A DNA stretch of 18,956 bases from Funneliformis mosseae. Its lineage: Eukaryota; Glomeromycota; Glomeromycetes; Glomerales; Glomeraceae. The first letter of the stretch is position 1. The number at the start of each line of letters is the position of its first letter. The DNA lies in contig CAJVPP010001600.1 in NCBI GenBank assembly GCA_910592005.1, positions 1-18,956 on the forward strand, read 5' to 3'. Shown here in pieces: positions 18,830 to 18,956 of this stretch. The translations under genes were made by a program, and so were the position numbers. Below the pieces are notes generated by a model. The model saw only the letters and a program-made list of their open reading frames with translations, searched no databases and was not told the DNA's origin.

Positions 18830-18956
18830 CAGTCAACTCTTTCTACAACGAATTTTGATATAACGAATTTTACAATACAAGTGTCAGACAGATTTTTAAA
18901 TATAAAAAAACCCTTACTATACCGAATTTAGTAATTAAAAATTCGTACTACGTTTA
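18830..18956 (+). mobile_element. Left end of a pogo/Tigger-like transposon running off the window
   Basis: After TA (18828-18829) the sequence reads CAGTCAACTCTTTCTACAAC and continues with two ACGAATTTT words. CAGT-ACTCT-CTA-AACGAA is the characteristic terminal style of Tigger-like elements. A related ACCGAATTTAG and a reversed AAATTCG follow at about 18920-18945. No coding sequence is reached before the window ends. It differs from the 3224-6250 element ends, so it belongs to another family of the same superfamily. Confidence 0.7.

Noticed and set aside
1..18956. CRISPR array, bacterial operon or prophage
   Set aside because: Spliceosomal introns and eukaryotic transposons show nuclear eukaryotic DNA; no spaced identical repeats of CRISPR type occur.

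Overview
The window looks like nuclear DNA of an arbuscular mycorrhizal fungus of the Rhizophagus type (Glomeromycota). The evidence is very high A+T, many short GT-AG introns of about 60-85 bases, and decayed copies of protein families I associate with that lineage: a Crinkler with a SAM domain and nuclease-like tail, and a K/E-rich coiled-coil family starting MISEL. Pogo/Tigger-type and hAT-type transposon ends are abundant. The taxon is an inference from recognised motifs, not from a search.

Layout. 1-226 is the end of a hAT-like element. 227-777 is a comparatively G+C-rich upstream region with a nearly perfect 124-bp direct repeat (period 136). 778-3181 holds an eleven-exon plus-strand gene with good splice sites but two in-frame TAA codons. 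3224-6250 is a 3.0-kb pogo/Tigger-like transposon with TA target duplications and a decayed minus-strand transposase. 6253-8100 is A+T-rich debris with another TIR and two decayed coding remnants. 8430-9138 is the one clearly intact gene, with four exons and 167 aa, preceded by a TATA box and followed by AATAAA. 9140-10450 is intergenic with two foldback elements. 10451-11145 is a compact 695-bp TIR element encoding only a helix-turn-helix protein on the minus strand. 11148-13200 contains a tandem array of about five repeat units, each built like a 17-codon exon plus an intron, and small palindromes. From 13220 to 18720 the minus strand carries three pseudogenes: coiled coil, Crinkler and an unidentified one. 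At 18830 another pogo-like TIR starts and runs off the window.

The genes do not form an operon or pathway. This is a transposon-rich accessory region in which one small gene stays intact, one larger gene has recently been damaged, and several lineage-specific genes are decaying. Most informative are the HTH-only TIR element, the tandem exon array, the Crinkler pseudogene, and the two alternative acceptors of the intact gene, whose last exon is open in two frames.
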